From NCBI GenBank assembly GCA_030612185.1, contig JAUWOI010000303.1, forward strand, positions 1-5,761: 5,761 nucleotides of DNA, given 5' to 3'. Origin of the DNA: Anaerolineae bacterium (GTDB lineage: Bacteria; Chloroflexota; Anaerolineae; B4-G1). Below are positions 1-5,632 of this stretch, piece after piece. Numbering within the stretch: the first letter of the stretch is position 1; each line of letters opens with the position of its first letter. Under the pieces are notes generated by a model. The model did no database searches, was not told the DNA's origin, and saw only the letters and a list, made by a program, of their open reading frames with translations. Made by a program: the position numbers and the translations under genes.

Positions 1-109
1 TGCGGATGCGTTTGCCGATGCGGTAGTGGCGCAGGATACGAATGAGAAGAGGGCCCCAACCCACTGCCAGGAGGAAGGAAATACTCGCCAGGATAAGTGC
101 ACGATCCAT
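1..109 (-). CDS. mraY: MraY, phospho-MurNAc-pentapeptide translocase (5' part only)
   Basis: MraY is the integral membrane enzyme that moves phospho-MurNAc-pentapeptide from UDP to undecaprenyl phosphate, making lipid I. Only the first 36 codons are in the window; the gene runs off the left edge. Reading from an ATG at 109-107 gives a hydrophobic first membrane segment (about residues 4-24) followed by the basic stretch RILRHYRIGKRIR, which fits the part of MraY just before the conserved GTPTMGG region; that region is not visible here. The ATG overlaps the murF stop by one base (TGATG), and GGGAG at 116-120 lies 6 nt upstream as ribosome binding site, so translation is probably coupled to murF. 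Following murF directly is the usual dcw position. The identification rests on order plus the short N-terminus. Confidence 0.85.
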   Translation of the reverse strand, partial: MDRALILASISFLLAVGWGPLLIRILRHYRIGKRIR

Positions 110-1536
110 CACTCTCTCCCCAGTGCGTTGACGATCTCTTCCATCCGCATCGCCCGCGAACCCTTGACCAGAATCACGTCATCGCCCGTCACCATCTGCT
201 CCAGCAGGGTGACCACTTCGGCGTTCCCCTCCAAAATGTGCACATGGTCGGCCGGCATCCCCCATCGCAACGCCGTCTTGCCGATGATGTGCCCCCGTGG
301 CCCGAGCGTGATGAGCACGTCGGCCACCTCCAACGCCCGCATTCCGACCTTCTCGTGTCCCTCCCGCTCGTAGTCGCCCAGTTCCAGCATGTCGCCCAAG
401 ACGGCGATCTTGCGCCCATCCAGTTCGTCCAACAGGTTGAGCGCAGCAAAGGTCGAAGCCGGGCTGGCGTTGTAGGTGTCGTCCAGAATGATCGCGCCCT
501 TCGGCCCCGGCACCGACACTAGTCGCAATTGCGCTGACGGTCCCCGCAACCCTTCGATGATTTCCTGCCAGTCCAGCCCCTCGGCCAGCCCCACTGCCGC
601 CGCCCGCAGTGCGGTGTGGATGGAGTGTCGCCCCAAAAGCGGAATCTTCACGTGTAGCGTCTCGTCGCCGTGATGGAGTCGGAATCGAATCCCATCCAGC
701 CCCAGCCCCTCAATATGGTCGGCCCATAGGTCAGCATCGGGCGAGAGGCCATAGTAGAACACGCGGGCCTGAGTCGCCTGCGCCATCCCCCGCACGCGCT
801 CATCGTCATAGTTGAGGATCGCCACCCCTTCGGGGGTTGACGGCAGCGCCTCGACCAGTTCCATCTTGGCCTTCACGATACGCTCGATCGTCCTGGCCCG
901 TTCCAGATGTACCGGCCCGATGATGGTCACGACGCCGACGTGGGGCCGCGCGATGCGGGCCAGGTCGGCGATTTCACCCACGTCATACATCCCCATTTCG
1001 AGCACAGCGCGCTCGTGCTCATTCGTCAAGTGCATCAGCGCCAGCGGCAGGCCGATCTCGTTATTGTAACTGGCCTCGCTCTTGAGGGTGACGTAGCGAC
1101 GCGCCAGCACCGCCGCTGTCAGTTCCTTCGTCGTCGTTTTGCCCACACTACCCGTGATGCCGACGACGCGCAGTTCGTGCTGCCGCCGCCAGAAGGTCGC
1201 CATCTGCTGAAGCGCCTGGAGACTACTGGCTGTCTTGAGCACCAACGGCAGCGACCAGACGCTGGGCAGCGTCCGTGCCGGGTCGGTCAGGTCCCACATC
1301 AGCCCGGAGACTGTCACATCACGCTCAACGATCGCCGCCACCGCACCACGTGAAAAGGCATCAGCGACGTAATCGTGGCCATCCGCGTGCTCGCCCTTGA
1401 GCGCGATGAACAACGCGCCAGGCTCGGCTTGCCGCGAGTCAATCACCGTCGTCGAGATCGGCTGATCCAGCCTCTCCGGTCGCCTTCCCGCCAACCCCTC
1501 AATCACGTCCGCCAGCGCCAACATCCCCGTGCTCAC
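109..1536 (-). CDS. murF: MurF, UDP-N-acetylmuramoyl-tripeptide--D-alanyl-D-alanine ligase
   Basis: Cytoplasmic ATP-dependent ligase that adds D-Ala-D-Ala to UDP-MurNAc-tripeptide, the last soluble step before MraY. The protein is 475 residues, normal for MurF. In order: the N-terminal substrate domain with IDSRQAEPGALFIA (about 32-45); the ATP-binding P-loop GITGSVGKTTTKE (126-138); YNNEIGLPL (157-165); EMGM (180-183); the MurF hallmark DDTYNASP (352-359); LGDMLELG (380-387); and VKGSRAMRME (457-466) in the C-terminal ligase domain. GSVGK and DDTYNASP separate it from MurE and MurC. The chosen start is the GTG at 1536-1534: it overlaps the ftsI stop as GTGA and has GGAGGT at 1543-1548 with a 6-nt spacer. 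The frame stays open 35 codons further upstream, but that part is antisense-free overlap with the ftsI 3' end and is Gly/Arg-rich without family likeness. An ATG four codons inside (1524) is possible but badly spaced from the ribosome binding site. Confidence 0.96.
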   Translation of the reverse strand: MSTGMLALADVIEGLAGRRPERLDQPISTTVIDSRQAEPGALFIALKGEHADGHDYVADAFSRGAVAAIVERDVTVSGLMWDLTDPARTLPSVWSLPLVLKTASSLQALQQMATFWRRQHELRVVGITGSVGKTTTKELTAAVLARRYVTLKSEASYNNEIGLPLALMHLTNEHERAVLEMGMYDVGEIADLARIARPHVGVVTIIGPVHLERARTIERIVKAKMELVEALPSTPEGVAILNYDDERVRGMAQATQARVFYYGLSPDADLWADHIEGLGLDGIRFRLHHGDETLHVKIPLLGRHSIHTALRAAAVGLAEGLDWQEIIEGLRGPSAQLRLVSVPGPKGAIILDDTYNASPASTFAALNLLDELDGRKIAVLGDMLELGDYEREGHEKVGMRALEVADVLITLGPRGHIIGKTALRWGMPADHVHILEGNAEVVTLLEQMVTGDDVILVKGSRAMRMEEIVNALGRE

Positions 1537-3251
1537 CTTGCCACCTCCGCCACCGCCATACCCTCGGGCGGAATGCCCAGGACGACGAACAGCCGCGATG
1601 CCAGTCTCTGGAACGCCGGCGCTGCCGTCTGGGAAGCCCATGACGAAGTCTTTGGCCGATCCAGTTTGACCAAGATGATGAGTTGTGGGTCAGGCACCGG
1701 CCCAAACCCGACAAAGGAGGTGATCGTACCGTCCTTGTCGTACCCCCCGGGGATGGGAATCTGCGCCGTACCCGTCTTGCCTGCGATGCGGTAGCCCTCC
1801 ACCCTGGCCTGAACCACCCCATCCTCTACCACCCGCACCATCATCTCCGCCAACGTGCGCGCCGCCTGTGAAGAAATCACCTGCGCCTCGACCACTGGTT
1901 GGGGGGTGGAAACCGCGCCGTCGGGCCCGATGCGCTGGGCCACAATGTAAGGCCGCAGCCGTGTCCCATCGTTGGCAACCGTCGCCACCGCGGTGATCAT
2001 CTGGAGCGGCGTCACCGCCACCCCTTGCCCAAAAGCATTCGTCCCCAGGTTCGAGTCATGCCAGTGCTCATAATCATCCGGCAGCCACAGTTGACCAGAT
2101 ATCTCGCCCGCCAGGTCAACCCCCGTCGGTTGCCCGATGCCGAACGCCTGCACGTAACGATAAAACACATCAGGCCCCATCTGTGTGCTCAGCCACGCCG
2201 CACCTACGTTGAGCGACTCGACCAGGATGTCGGTCACCGTCCGCTCAACATCCGGCTGGTAAGAGGCATTCCGGATCACCTGTCCCCCCACCTCAATCCA
2301 GCCCGGATCGTGATAAATCGTTTCTGGCGTCACAAGCCCTGCATCGAGCGCGGCCGCCACCGTCAGAACCTTGAACACAGAGCCCGGCTCGTACTGCTGG
2401 CTCACAGCCGGATCCCCAAATATGGGTGGATTGGGGCCGAAGAAATTAATGTATCTCCCTGGATCGTAATTGGGAAGACTGGCGAGCGCCAGAATCTCGA
2501 AGGTGCGCGGATTCATCACAATGATCGTGCCACCCTCGGCCTGGTACTCTTGCACCGACCGCGCTAGTTCCTCCTCGACCAGTGCCTGCACAGTCCGATC
2601 AAGCGTCAGCACCAGGTCGGTCCCTGGCTTAGGCAGCACGACGGGAGATGCAGCCCAGGGAAGCGGCTCGCTGTACAGGTCCACTGGCCCCTGCCACTCC
2701 ACGTGCTCCGGCTGCAGCAGCGCATCGTGGAACCCCTCAACCCCGTAGAAACACTCACCTTCAGCATTACAGAAGCCGAGCAAGTGCGAGGCTAGCCGTC
2801 CCTCAGGATACTCTCGCGTCCACAGTGGCTCGACGGCGATACCCTGAAGCATCAACTTTGCGATCTGTTCTCCCACCTCCTTCGACACCTGAGCCGCTAC
2901 TTGGACCCACATCTCCTCGCTCTTCAGCGATTGCACTATGTGAGCAGTAGGCAGGTGCAGCAGTGGTCCCAACTCCGCTGCTACTGCCTCCGCATCCACT
3001 ACGTAAGGGGGAGCCGCCTCGACGGAATACAACACCGCGTTCCCTGCCAGCAGGTGGCCATCCCGGTCACGTATCATGCCTCGTGGGGACTCGGTCATCA
3101 CGATGGTCCGCACGCCCTGCCATTCACCCCATTCCTTGTAGAAACGATGATGCACAATCTGCACCTGCGCCAACTGAGCCACGATCACGAGCAGAATGCC
3201 GATCAACAGCGTGGCCAACAACCGCAGACGACGTCGTGGTCCTTCTGCCAT
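1533..3251 (-). CDS. ftsI: FtsI / PBP2-type peptidoglycan D,D-transpeptidase (class B PBP)
   Basis: Septal transpeptidase that cross-links stem peptides at the division site, anchored in the membrane with its catalytic domain outside. Of 572 residues, about 10-31 form one transmembrane anchor after a basic start (GPRRRLR). The non-catalytic dimer domain begins with SPRGMIRDRDGHLLAGN (55-71) and contains REYPEGRLASHLLGF (146-160). The transpeptidase domain carries all three active-site motifs: SVFK with the nucleophilic Ser (291-294, in YEPGSVFK), SLN (346-348) and KTGT (492-495). No PASTA repeats follow. The start is the ATG at 3251, with AGGAG at 3258-3262 and a 6-nt spacer. The gene lies 67 bp after ftsL and overlaps murF by 4 bp. 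Unusual detail: two cysteines (161 and 167) in the exported dimer domain. Position in the dcw cluster next to ftsL favours FtsI over the elongation PBP2. Confidence 0.96.
   Translation of the reverse strand: MAEGPRRRLRLLATLLIGILLVIVAQLAQVQIVHHRFYKEWGEWQGVRTIVMTESPRGMIRDRDGHLLAGNAVLYSVEAAPPYVVDAEAVAAELGPLLHLPTAHIVQSLKSEEMWVQVAAQVSKEVGEQIAKLMLQGIAVEPLWTREYPEGRLASHLLGFCNAEGECFYGVEGFHDALLQPEHVEWQGPVDLYSEPLPWAASPVVLPKPGTDLVLTLDRTVQALVEEELARSVQEYQAEGGTIIVMNPRTFEILALASLPNYDPGRYINFFGPNPPIFGDPAVSQQYEPGSVFKVLTVAAALDAGLVTPETIYHDPGWIEVGGQVIRNASYQPDVERTVTDILVESLNVGAAWLSTQMGPDVFYRYVQAFGIGQPTGVDLAGEISGQLWLPDDYEHWHDSNLGTNAFGQGVAVTPLQMITAVATVANDGTRLRPYIVAQRIGPDGAVSTPQPVVEAQVISSQAARTLAEMMVRVVEDGVVQARVEGYRIAGKTGTAQIPIPGGYDKDGTITSFVGFGPVPDPQLIILVKLDRPKTSSWASQTAAPAFQRLASRLFVVLGIPPEGMAVAEVAR
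1543..1548 (-). promoter_or_regulatory. Ribosome binding site deciding the murF GTG start
   Basis: On the minus strand GGAGGT ends 6 nt before GTG at 1536. It is the strongest Shine-Dalgarno sequence in the cluster. It lies inside the last codons of ftsI, so ribosomes finishing ftsI pass over it and may reinitiate at the GTGA overlap. Confidence 0.8.
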
Positions 3252-3257
3252 CTCACT

Positions 3258-3262
3258 CTCCT
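3258..3262 (-). promoter_or_regulatory. Ribosome binding site of ftsI
   Basis: AGGAG on the minus strand with a 6-nt spacer to the ATG at 3251. This is a good independent site, which fits ftsI being the one downstream gene separated by a real gap (67 bp) from the gene before it. Confidence 0.75.
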
Positions 3263-3269
3263 ACAGATC

Positions 3270-3328
3270 CAGCAGTTAGTCGTTGGCCGCCAGCAATCAG
3301 CGGGGGGGCAGCCACCTACTAACGACTA
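3270..3328. repeat. Degenerate heptanucleotide repeat and inverted TAGTCGTT pair between ftsL and ftsI
   Basis: On the plus strand 3270-3304 can be laid out as five 7-base units (CAGCAGT, TAGTCGT, TGGCCGC, CAGCAAT, CAGCGGG) sharing a loose pYAGY-type pattern. The octamer TAGTCGTT at 3277-3284 recurs inverted as AACGACTA at 3321-3328, which covers the last ftsL codons and its stop. The gap also has a run of seven G at 3302-3308. TTAGTC-type heptanucleotide repeats are familiar from cyanobacteria and some Chloroflexota; membership here is inference because the units are poorly conserved. Confidence 0.45.
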
Positions 3329-3648
3329 CCGGCCGTGGGGAGATACTCCACCCATTCGGCCGGTACGAAACCCAACTCAATTGCCCTCCCCCAAAGGCGA
3401 GAGATAGATCCCGCCCTGGCGACATCCACCTCCAGTTGCTCGTTCTCCCTCTGGAGCCGGAACAACTCATCCTGCAACTGTTCGATGGAACGACCACAGG
3501 CCGCCGTCCGGCTGACCAACATCAGGTAGAGAGCCACGACCAGCGTCAGCCCCGCGACGAGCGCAAATAGGTAGAGAGCCGTGCGCGGGTCCATCTCGAA
3601 CCGACCGCGCCTAATCCCATGCGTCACCCGTTCCATAAAATCAGACAT
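3319..3648 (-). CDS. ftsL: FtsL/DivIC-type small division membrane protein
   Basis: A 109-residue bitopic membrane protein in the usual FtsL place between rsmH and ftsI. A basic cytoplasmic start (about 1-22) is followed by one transmembrane helix (about 24-46, [20 protein letters not shown]), then a charged, Gln/Glu/Arg-rich coiled coil (about 53-78, with [16 protein letters not shown]), then [19 protein letters not shown], which resembles the end of FtsL/septum-formation-initiator proteins. Such proteins hold the FtsQLB-type complex that activates the septal synthase next door. Sequence conservation in the family is low, so the call rests on topology and context. The ATG at 3648 overlaps the rsmH end by 8 bp; AGAGG at 3658-3662 lies 9 nt upstream. 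A second ATG at 3636 has no ribosome binding site. The gene ends in tandem TAG TAG inside repeat-like sequence, so its last residues (AGSR) may be repeat-derived. Confidence 0.85.
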   Translation of the reverse strand: MSDFMERVTHGIRRGRFEMDPRTALYLFALVAGLTLVVALYLMLVSRTAACGRSIEQLQDELFRLQRENEQLEVDVARAGSISRLWGRAIELGFVPAEWVEYLPTAGSR

Positions 3649-4696
3649 TGTCCCCTGCCTCTTGTTCCTTGCTCCTTGCTCCCTGCTTCTTGCTTCCTGC
3701 TCCCTGCCCCCTCCGCTCCGCCACCCGCAGCCGCGCCGAGCGAGATCGCGGATTAGCAGCGATTTCGTCCGCCGTCGGCCGAACAGGCTTACGTGTGATC
3801 AATCCCAGCGTGGCTCGATGGTTACAGGTGCAAATCGGCAACTCCGGCGGGCAGATACAATCGCGGCTCTCCCGGCGCATGAAACGTTTCACCAGCCGGT
3901 CCTCCAGCGAGTGAAAACTGATCACCGCCAGCCTGCCGCCAGGCGCAAGTATCTCTACAGCCTGAGGCAGCGCCGCCTCCAACGCAGCCAGTTCATCATT
4001 GACGGCGATGCGCAGCGCCTGGAACGTGCGCGTAGCCGTATGAATGCGCCTGCGCCGCCTTACCACCCCCTCGACGACGGCAGCCAGTTCCCTCGTCATG
4101 TGGAGCGGGCGGGCGGCGACAATCGCCTCCACGATGCGACGTGCCTGCCTCTCCTCACCGTACCGGTATAATAGGGCAGCCAGTTCCTCCGCTGAGAGTT
4201 CATTGACCAGGTCAGCAGCGGTAGGCCCGCATGCCTTTGGATCGAAGCGCATGTCGAGCGGCCCATCTGCCCTAAAGGCAAAACCACGGACAGGGTCGGC
4301 CAACTGGAGCGAGGAAAGCCCCAGGTCGAACAGGATACCATCGGCCGAGAAGAAACCGTGAGAACGGGCGAGTTCACCCAGGTGGGCAAACGAGCCGTGT
4401 ATCAGCGTAGCGCGCCTTCCAAAGGGAGAAAGTCTCGCCCGGGCAATCTCCACCGCTGCCGGGTCCCGGTCCAGGCCCAGGAGACACCCGTCGGGAGACG
4501 AGGACGTCAACACGCCGGCCGCATGTCCACCGCCTCCCACCGTTGCATCTATGTACCGGCCGCCTGGCCTGACCTGCAGACCATCAAGCACCACTTGGAA
4601 AAGGACAGGGATGTGGATACCCTCCACCCCTCCCTTTCGCGATGTATCGAGTTCACCAGCACGACGGCTGGGTTGGGGCCGTTCGACTGAGATCAC
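3641..4696 (-). CDS. rsmH: RsmH (MraW), 16S rRNA m4C1402 N4-methyltransferase
   Basis: SAM-dependent methyltransferase for N4 of C1402 in the ribosomal P site. Visible motifs: HIPVL near the start (28-32), the SAM-binding [10 protein letters not shown] (50-59), GLDRDPAA (74-81), [11 protein letters not shown] (122-132), [16 protein letters not shown] (138-153), [15 protein letters not shown] (222-236) and [15 protein letters not shown] (258-272). Near the end are four cysteines as [12 protein letters not shown] (280-291) and the closing [10 protein letters not shown]. At 351 residues it is longer than the usual 310-320: there are about 23 extra residues before the conserved part and about 23 after it. 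The C-terminal extra ([22 protein letters not shown]) is translated from a 7-bp repeat tract. The GTG start at 4696 lies 18 bp after mraZ with only a weak GGGG before it; an internal GTG at 4627 would give 328 residues, but its purine-rich GGGAGGG abuts the codon, so the start is uncertain. Confidence 0.96.
   Translation of the reverse strand: MISVERPQPSRRAGELDTSRKGGVEGIHIPVLFQVVLDGLQVRPGGRYIDATVGGGGHAAGVLTSSSPDGCLLGLDRDPAAVEIARARLSPFGRRATLIHGSFAHLGELARSHGFFSADGILFDLGLSSLQLADPVRGFAFRADGPLDMRFDPKACGPTAADLVNELSAEELAALLYRYGEERQARRIVEAIVAARPLHMTRELAAVVEGVVRRRRRIHTATRTFQALRIAVNDELAALEAALPQAVEILAPGGRLAVISFHSLEDRLVKRFMRRESRDCICPPELPICTCNHRATLGLITRKPVRPTADEIAANPRSRSARLRVAERRGQGAGSKKQGARSKEQEAGDNV
3649..3711. 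repeat. Heptanucleotide tandem repeat, nine degenerate units
   Basis: Nine consecutive 7-base units, plus-strand consensus about TGCTYCY (minus strand RGRAGCA): TGTCCCC, TGCCTCT, TGTTCCT, TGCTCCT, TGCTCCC, TGCTTCT, TGCTTCC, TGCTCCC, TGCCCCC. Every unit starts with TG. Because three units make 21 nt, the rsmH frame reads them as a seven-residue repeat ([21 protein letters not shown]). The left end also carries the AGAGG site and leads directly into the ftsL ATG. Such 7-bp repeats are known from cyanobacterial and other GC-variable genomes; their spread here is an inference. Confidence 0.85.
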
Positions 4697-4714
4697 AACA
4701 AAGCCCCATATAGG

Positions 4715-5143
4715 CTAGATGCCCAGAACCGCCCACTCCTCAACACTTGCTTCGTCTCCCTCGACGCGTTCGCGTTCCCCGTTCCAGGAATCCGGGTTCC
4801 ACACCTCGACGTAGGTATTGAGCCCGGTAACGACGACCTCGCCATTGAGGTCGGCATACTCACGCAATCGCGGGGGAATAAGCACACGGCCCTGCTTGTC
4901 GGGGATAGAATCAGAAGCGCTGGCGAAGACCAGCCGGCGGAAGGCACGAGCACGCCGGTCGGTCATCGGCAAAGCACTCACCTGCTCCGCCAGCCGTTTC
5001 CATTCCTCTGTGGGGTAAATCGCCAGGCAGGGATCAATCCCACGAGTGACGACCAGACCACCCTCCAGGTCATCCCGGAATCTGGCAGGGATGGCCAACC
5101 GCCCTTTCTCGTCAATGGTGTGGATGAACTCTCCCAGAAACAT
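4715..5143 (-). CDS. mraZ: MraZ, transcriptional regulator of the dcw cluster
   Basis: DNA-binding protein of the SpoVT/AbrB-like fold, first gene of most dcw clusters, which in studied bacteria binds repeated TGGGN boxes at its own promoter. The 142-residue protein is normal in length. It holds two copies of the family motif: DEKGRLAIPARFR (11-23) and DKQGRVLIPPRLR (82-94), each marking one AbrB-like half. The start is the ATG at 5143, giving the typical MFLGEF beginning. The frame is open 23 codons further to a GTG at 5212, but that would run through the operator boxes and adds no family sequence. The ribosome binding site is weak (GGGGA about 12 nt upstream), leaving an estimated leader of about 80 nt. 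rsmH follows after 18 bp. Autoregulation is inferred from the operator array directly upstream. Confidence 0.95.
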   Translation of the reverse strand: MFLGEFIHTIDEKGRLAIPARFRDDLEGGLVVTRGIDPCLAIYPTEEWKRLAEQVSALPMTDRRARAFRRLVFASASDSIPDKQGRVLIPPRLREYADLNGEVVVTGLNTYVEVWNPDSWNGERERVEGDEASVEEWAVLGI

Positions 5144-5196
5144 AGTGTTGTATTTCCCCACGTAGGAGCAACAGCGTAACACTTGGCAGGACTGTT

Positions 5197-5231
5197 CCCC
5201 ACTTCGCCCCACCTCTCCCCATAAGTGTCCA
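5197..5231 (-). promoter_or_regulatory. MraZ operator: three TGGGG boxes plus a degenerate fourth, 10-bp period
   Basis: On the minus strand TGGGG occurs at 5221-5217, 5211-5207 and 5201-5197, each separated by exactly 5 nt (AGAGG, CGAAG). A degenerate TGGAC at 5231-5227 keeps the same 10-bp phase, giving four boxes on one face of the helix. This matches the known MraZ binding pattern of TGGGN repeats with 5-nt spacers. The array starts 1 bp downstream of the -10 hexamer and covers the expected transcription start, a position suited to repression. An isolated TGGGG at 5160-5156 is out of array. Confidence 0.88.
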
Positions 5232-5232
5232 C

Positions 5233-5261
5233 ATTATACACTATTTCTCCACTCTTGTCTA
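5233..5261 (-). promoter_or_regulatory. Sigma70-type promoter of mraZ and the dcw cluster
   Basis: On the minus strand TAGACA at 5261-5256 (5 of 6 to the -35 consensus) is followed by a 17-bp spacer and a perfect TATAAT at 5238-5233. Transcription would start near 5226, about 83 nt before the mraZ ATG. A-rich stretches upstream (AAAAA at 5279-5275 and 5300-5296) could serve as an UP-type element. No clear intrinsic terminator lies between this and the preceding short ORFs. Confidence 0.82.
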
Positions 5262-5312
5262 GTACCCACGGGGGTTTTTAAGGTTTCTAAGAGAATTTTT
5301 CTGCGGGGGGAT

Positions 5313-5405
5313 TCAATGCAGCGGCTGGCCTTCGAGGGCCTCTTCGAGGACGACGTCGAGAATCTCCTGGAATGGGATATTTAATCCCATCTTCCTCCAG
5401 TTCAT
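5313..5405 (-). CDS. Possible 30-residue peptide, unknown
   Basis: From an ATG at 5405 overlapping the preceding stop as ATGA, the frame encodes 30 residues: MNWRKMGLNIPFQEI then a Leu/Glu-rich amphipathic helix (LDVVLEEALEG) and a TGA at 5315-5313. A second ATG at 5390 has a strong GGAGG at 5398-5394 (4 nt spacer) and would give 25 residues. The helix comes from a 12-bp period of TCGAG (5332, 5344, 5356), that is, Leu every fourth residue. I recognise no family. It could be an independent small peptide, the end of the preceding ORF after a one-base frameshift, or chance: the opposite strand is also open here for 22 codons. Confidence 0.3.
   Translation of the reverse strand: MNWRKMGLNIPFQEILDVVLEEALEGQPLH
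5372..5390. repeat. Perfect 7-bp inverted repeat
   Basis: ATGGGAT (5372-5378), 5-nt ATTTA, ATCCCAT (5384-5390). On the minus strand it would fold over the second ATG of the 30-residue ORF. It lacks a following T-run in either direction, so it is not a plain intrinsic terminator; a dimeric regulator site or a translation-blocking hairpin is possible. Confidence 0.5.
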
Positions 5406-5539
5406 ATCATGCCCCACAACCCATCGGCTACGAAGGGGCCATCGCCACTGAAGCACACCACATCCGGCTGGAATAGATCACAGGCGAAAACCGGGAGGCT
5501 GATCAGCAGGAATATCAGCAGCAAATGGACCTTCTTCAT
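5402..5539 (-). CDS. Small exported peptide or lipoprotein, unknown function
   Basis: A 45-residue ORF starting MKKVHLLLIFLLISLPVFAC: two lysines, a 13-residue hydrophobic core, then V-F-A before Cys20, which looks like a signal peptide. Cys20 could be a lipidated cysteine, although Phe at -2 makes the lipobox imperfect. The mature part is only 26 residues, acidic and hydrophobic, with a second cysteine (29) and an end reading GLWGMI. The start chosen is the ATG at 5539, because upstream residues in the same frame precede the signal sequence and have no family look; its ribosome binding site is weak (GAGA-type). It overlaps the next short ORF by ATGA. It may be a complete small lipoprotein or the front part of a gene broken by a frameshift. 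I do not recognise the family. Confidence 0.5.
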   Translation of the reverse strand: MKKVHLLLIFLLISLPVFACDLFQPDVVCFSGDGPFVADGLWGMI

Positions 5540-5564
5540 CGCAACACTTTCTCTCGTGTACAGT

Positions 5565-5588
5565 GTGGGGGCACCAGACCGCCCCCAC
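5565..5588. repeat. Perfect 8-bp GC-rich hairpin after the AOR-like gene
   Basis: GTGGGGGC (5565-5572), an 8-nt loop, then GCCCCCAC (5581-5588). It lies 45 bp past the stop of the AOR-like gene on the transcribed strand and about 25 bp before the small exported ORF. There is no T-run after it, so it is either a non-canonical terminator, an mRNA 3'-end protector, or a leader element of the small ORF. Confidence 0.6.
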
Positions 5589-5632
5589 GGTTCATGCCAA
5601 CAGCCCAAGGCCAGCCTAGAAAGGTCTCGTCG

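Noticed and set aside
1537..1641. 35-codon upstream extension of murF
   Set aside because: It overlaps the ftsI 3' end, is Gly/Arg-rich with no MurF likeness, and the GTG at 1536 has an ideal ribosome binding site.
1899..2567. Long plus-strand open frame (222 codons) antisense to ftsI
   Set aside because: His/Arg/Pro-rich composition typical of the antisense frame of a GC-rich gene; ftsI on the other strand has all catalytic motifs.
109..5143. Hidden defence, mobile or novel system within the cluster
   Set aside because: Both strands are accounted for by standard dcw genes with intact motifs; no transposase, integrase, CRISPR or toxin-like signal is visible.
5144..5212. 23-codon upstream extension of mraZ from a GTG
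   Set aside because: It would run through the MraZ boxes, and MraZ proteins typically begin at MFLGEF, i.e. the ATG at 5143.
5264..5300. Possible intrinsic terminator at the T-rich plus-strand stretches
   Set aside because: Only a 3-bp CCC/GGG stem precedes the T-run, and no plus-strand gene ends here; A-rich promoter-upstream DNA explains it better.
5316..5384. 22-codon plus-strand ORF (MQRLAFEGLFEDD...) preceded by a run of six G
   Set aside because: High GC at third positions is interesting, but it is very short, has no clear promoter, runs against all neighbours and mirrors the Leu/Glu-rich minus frame.
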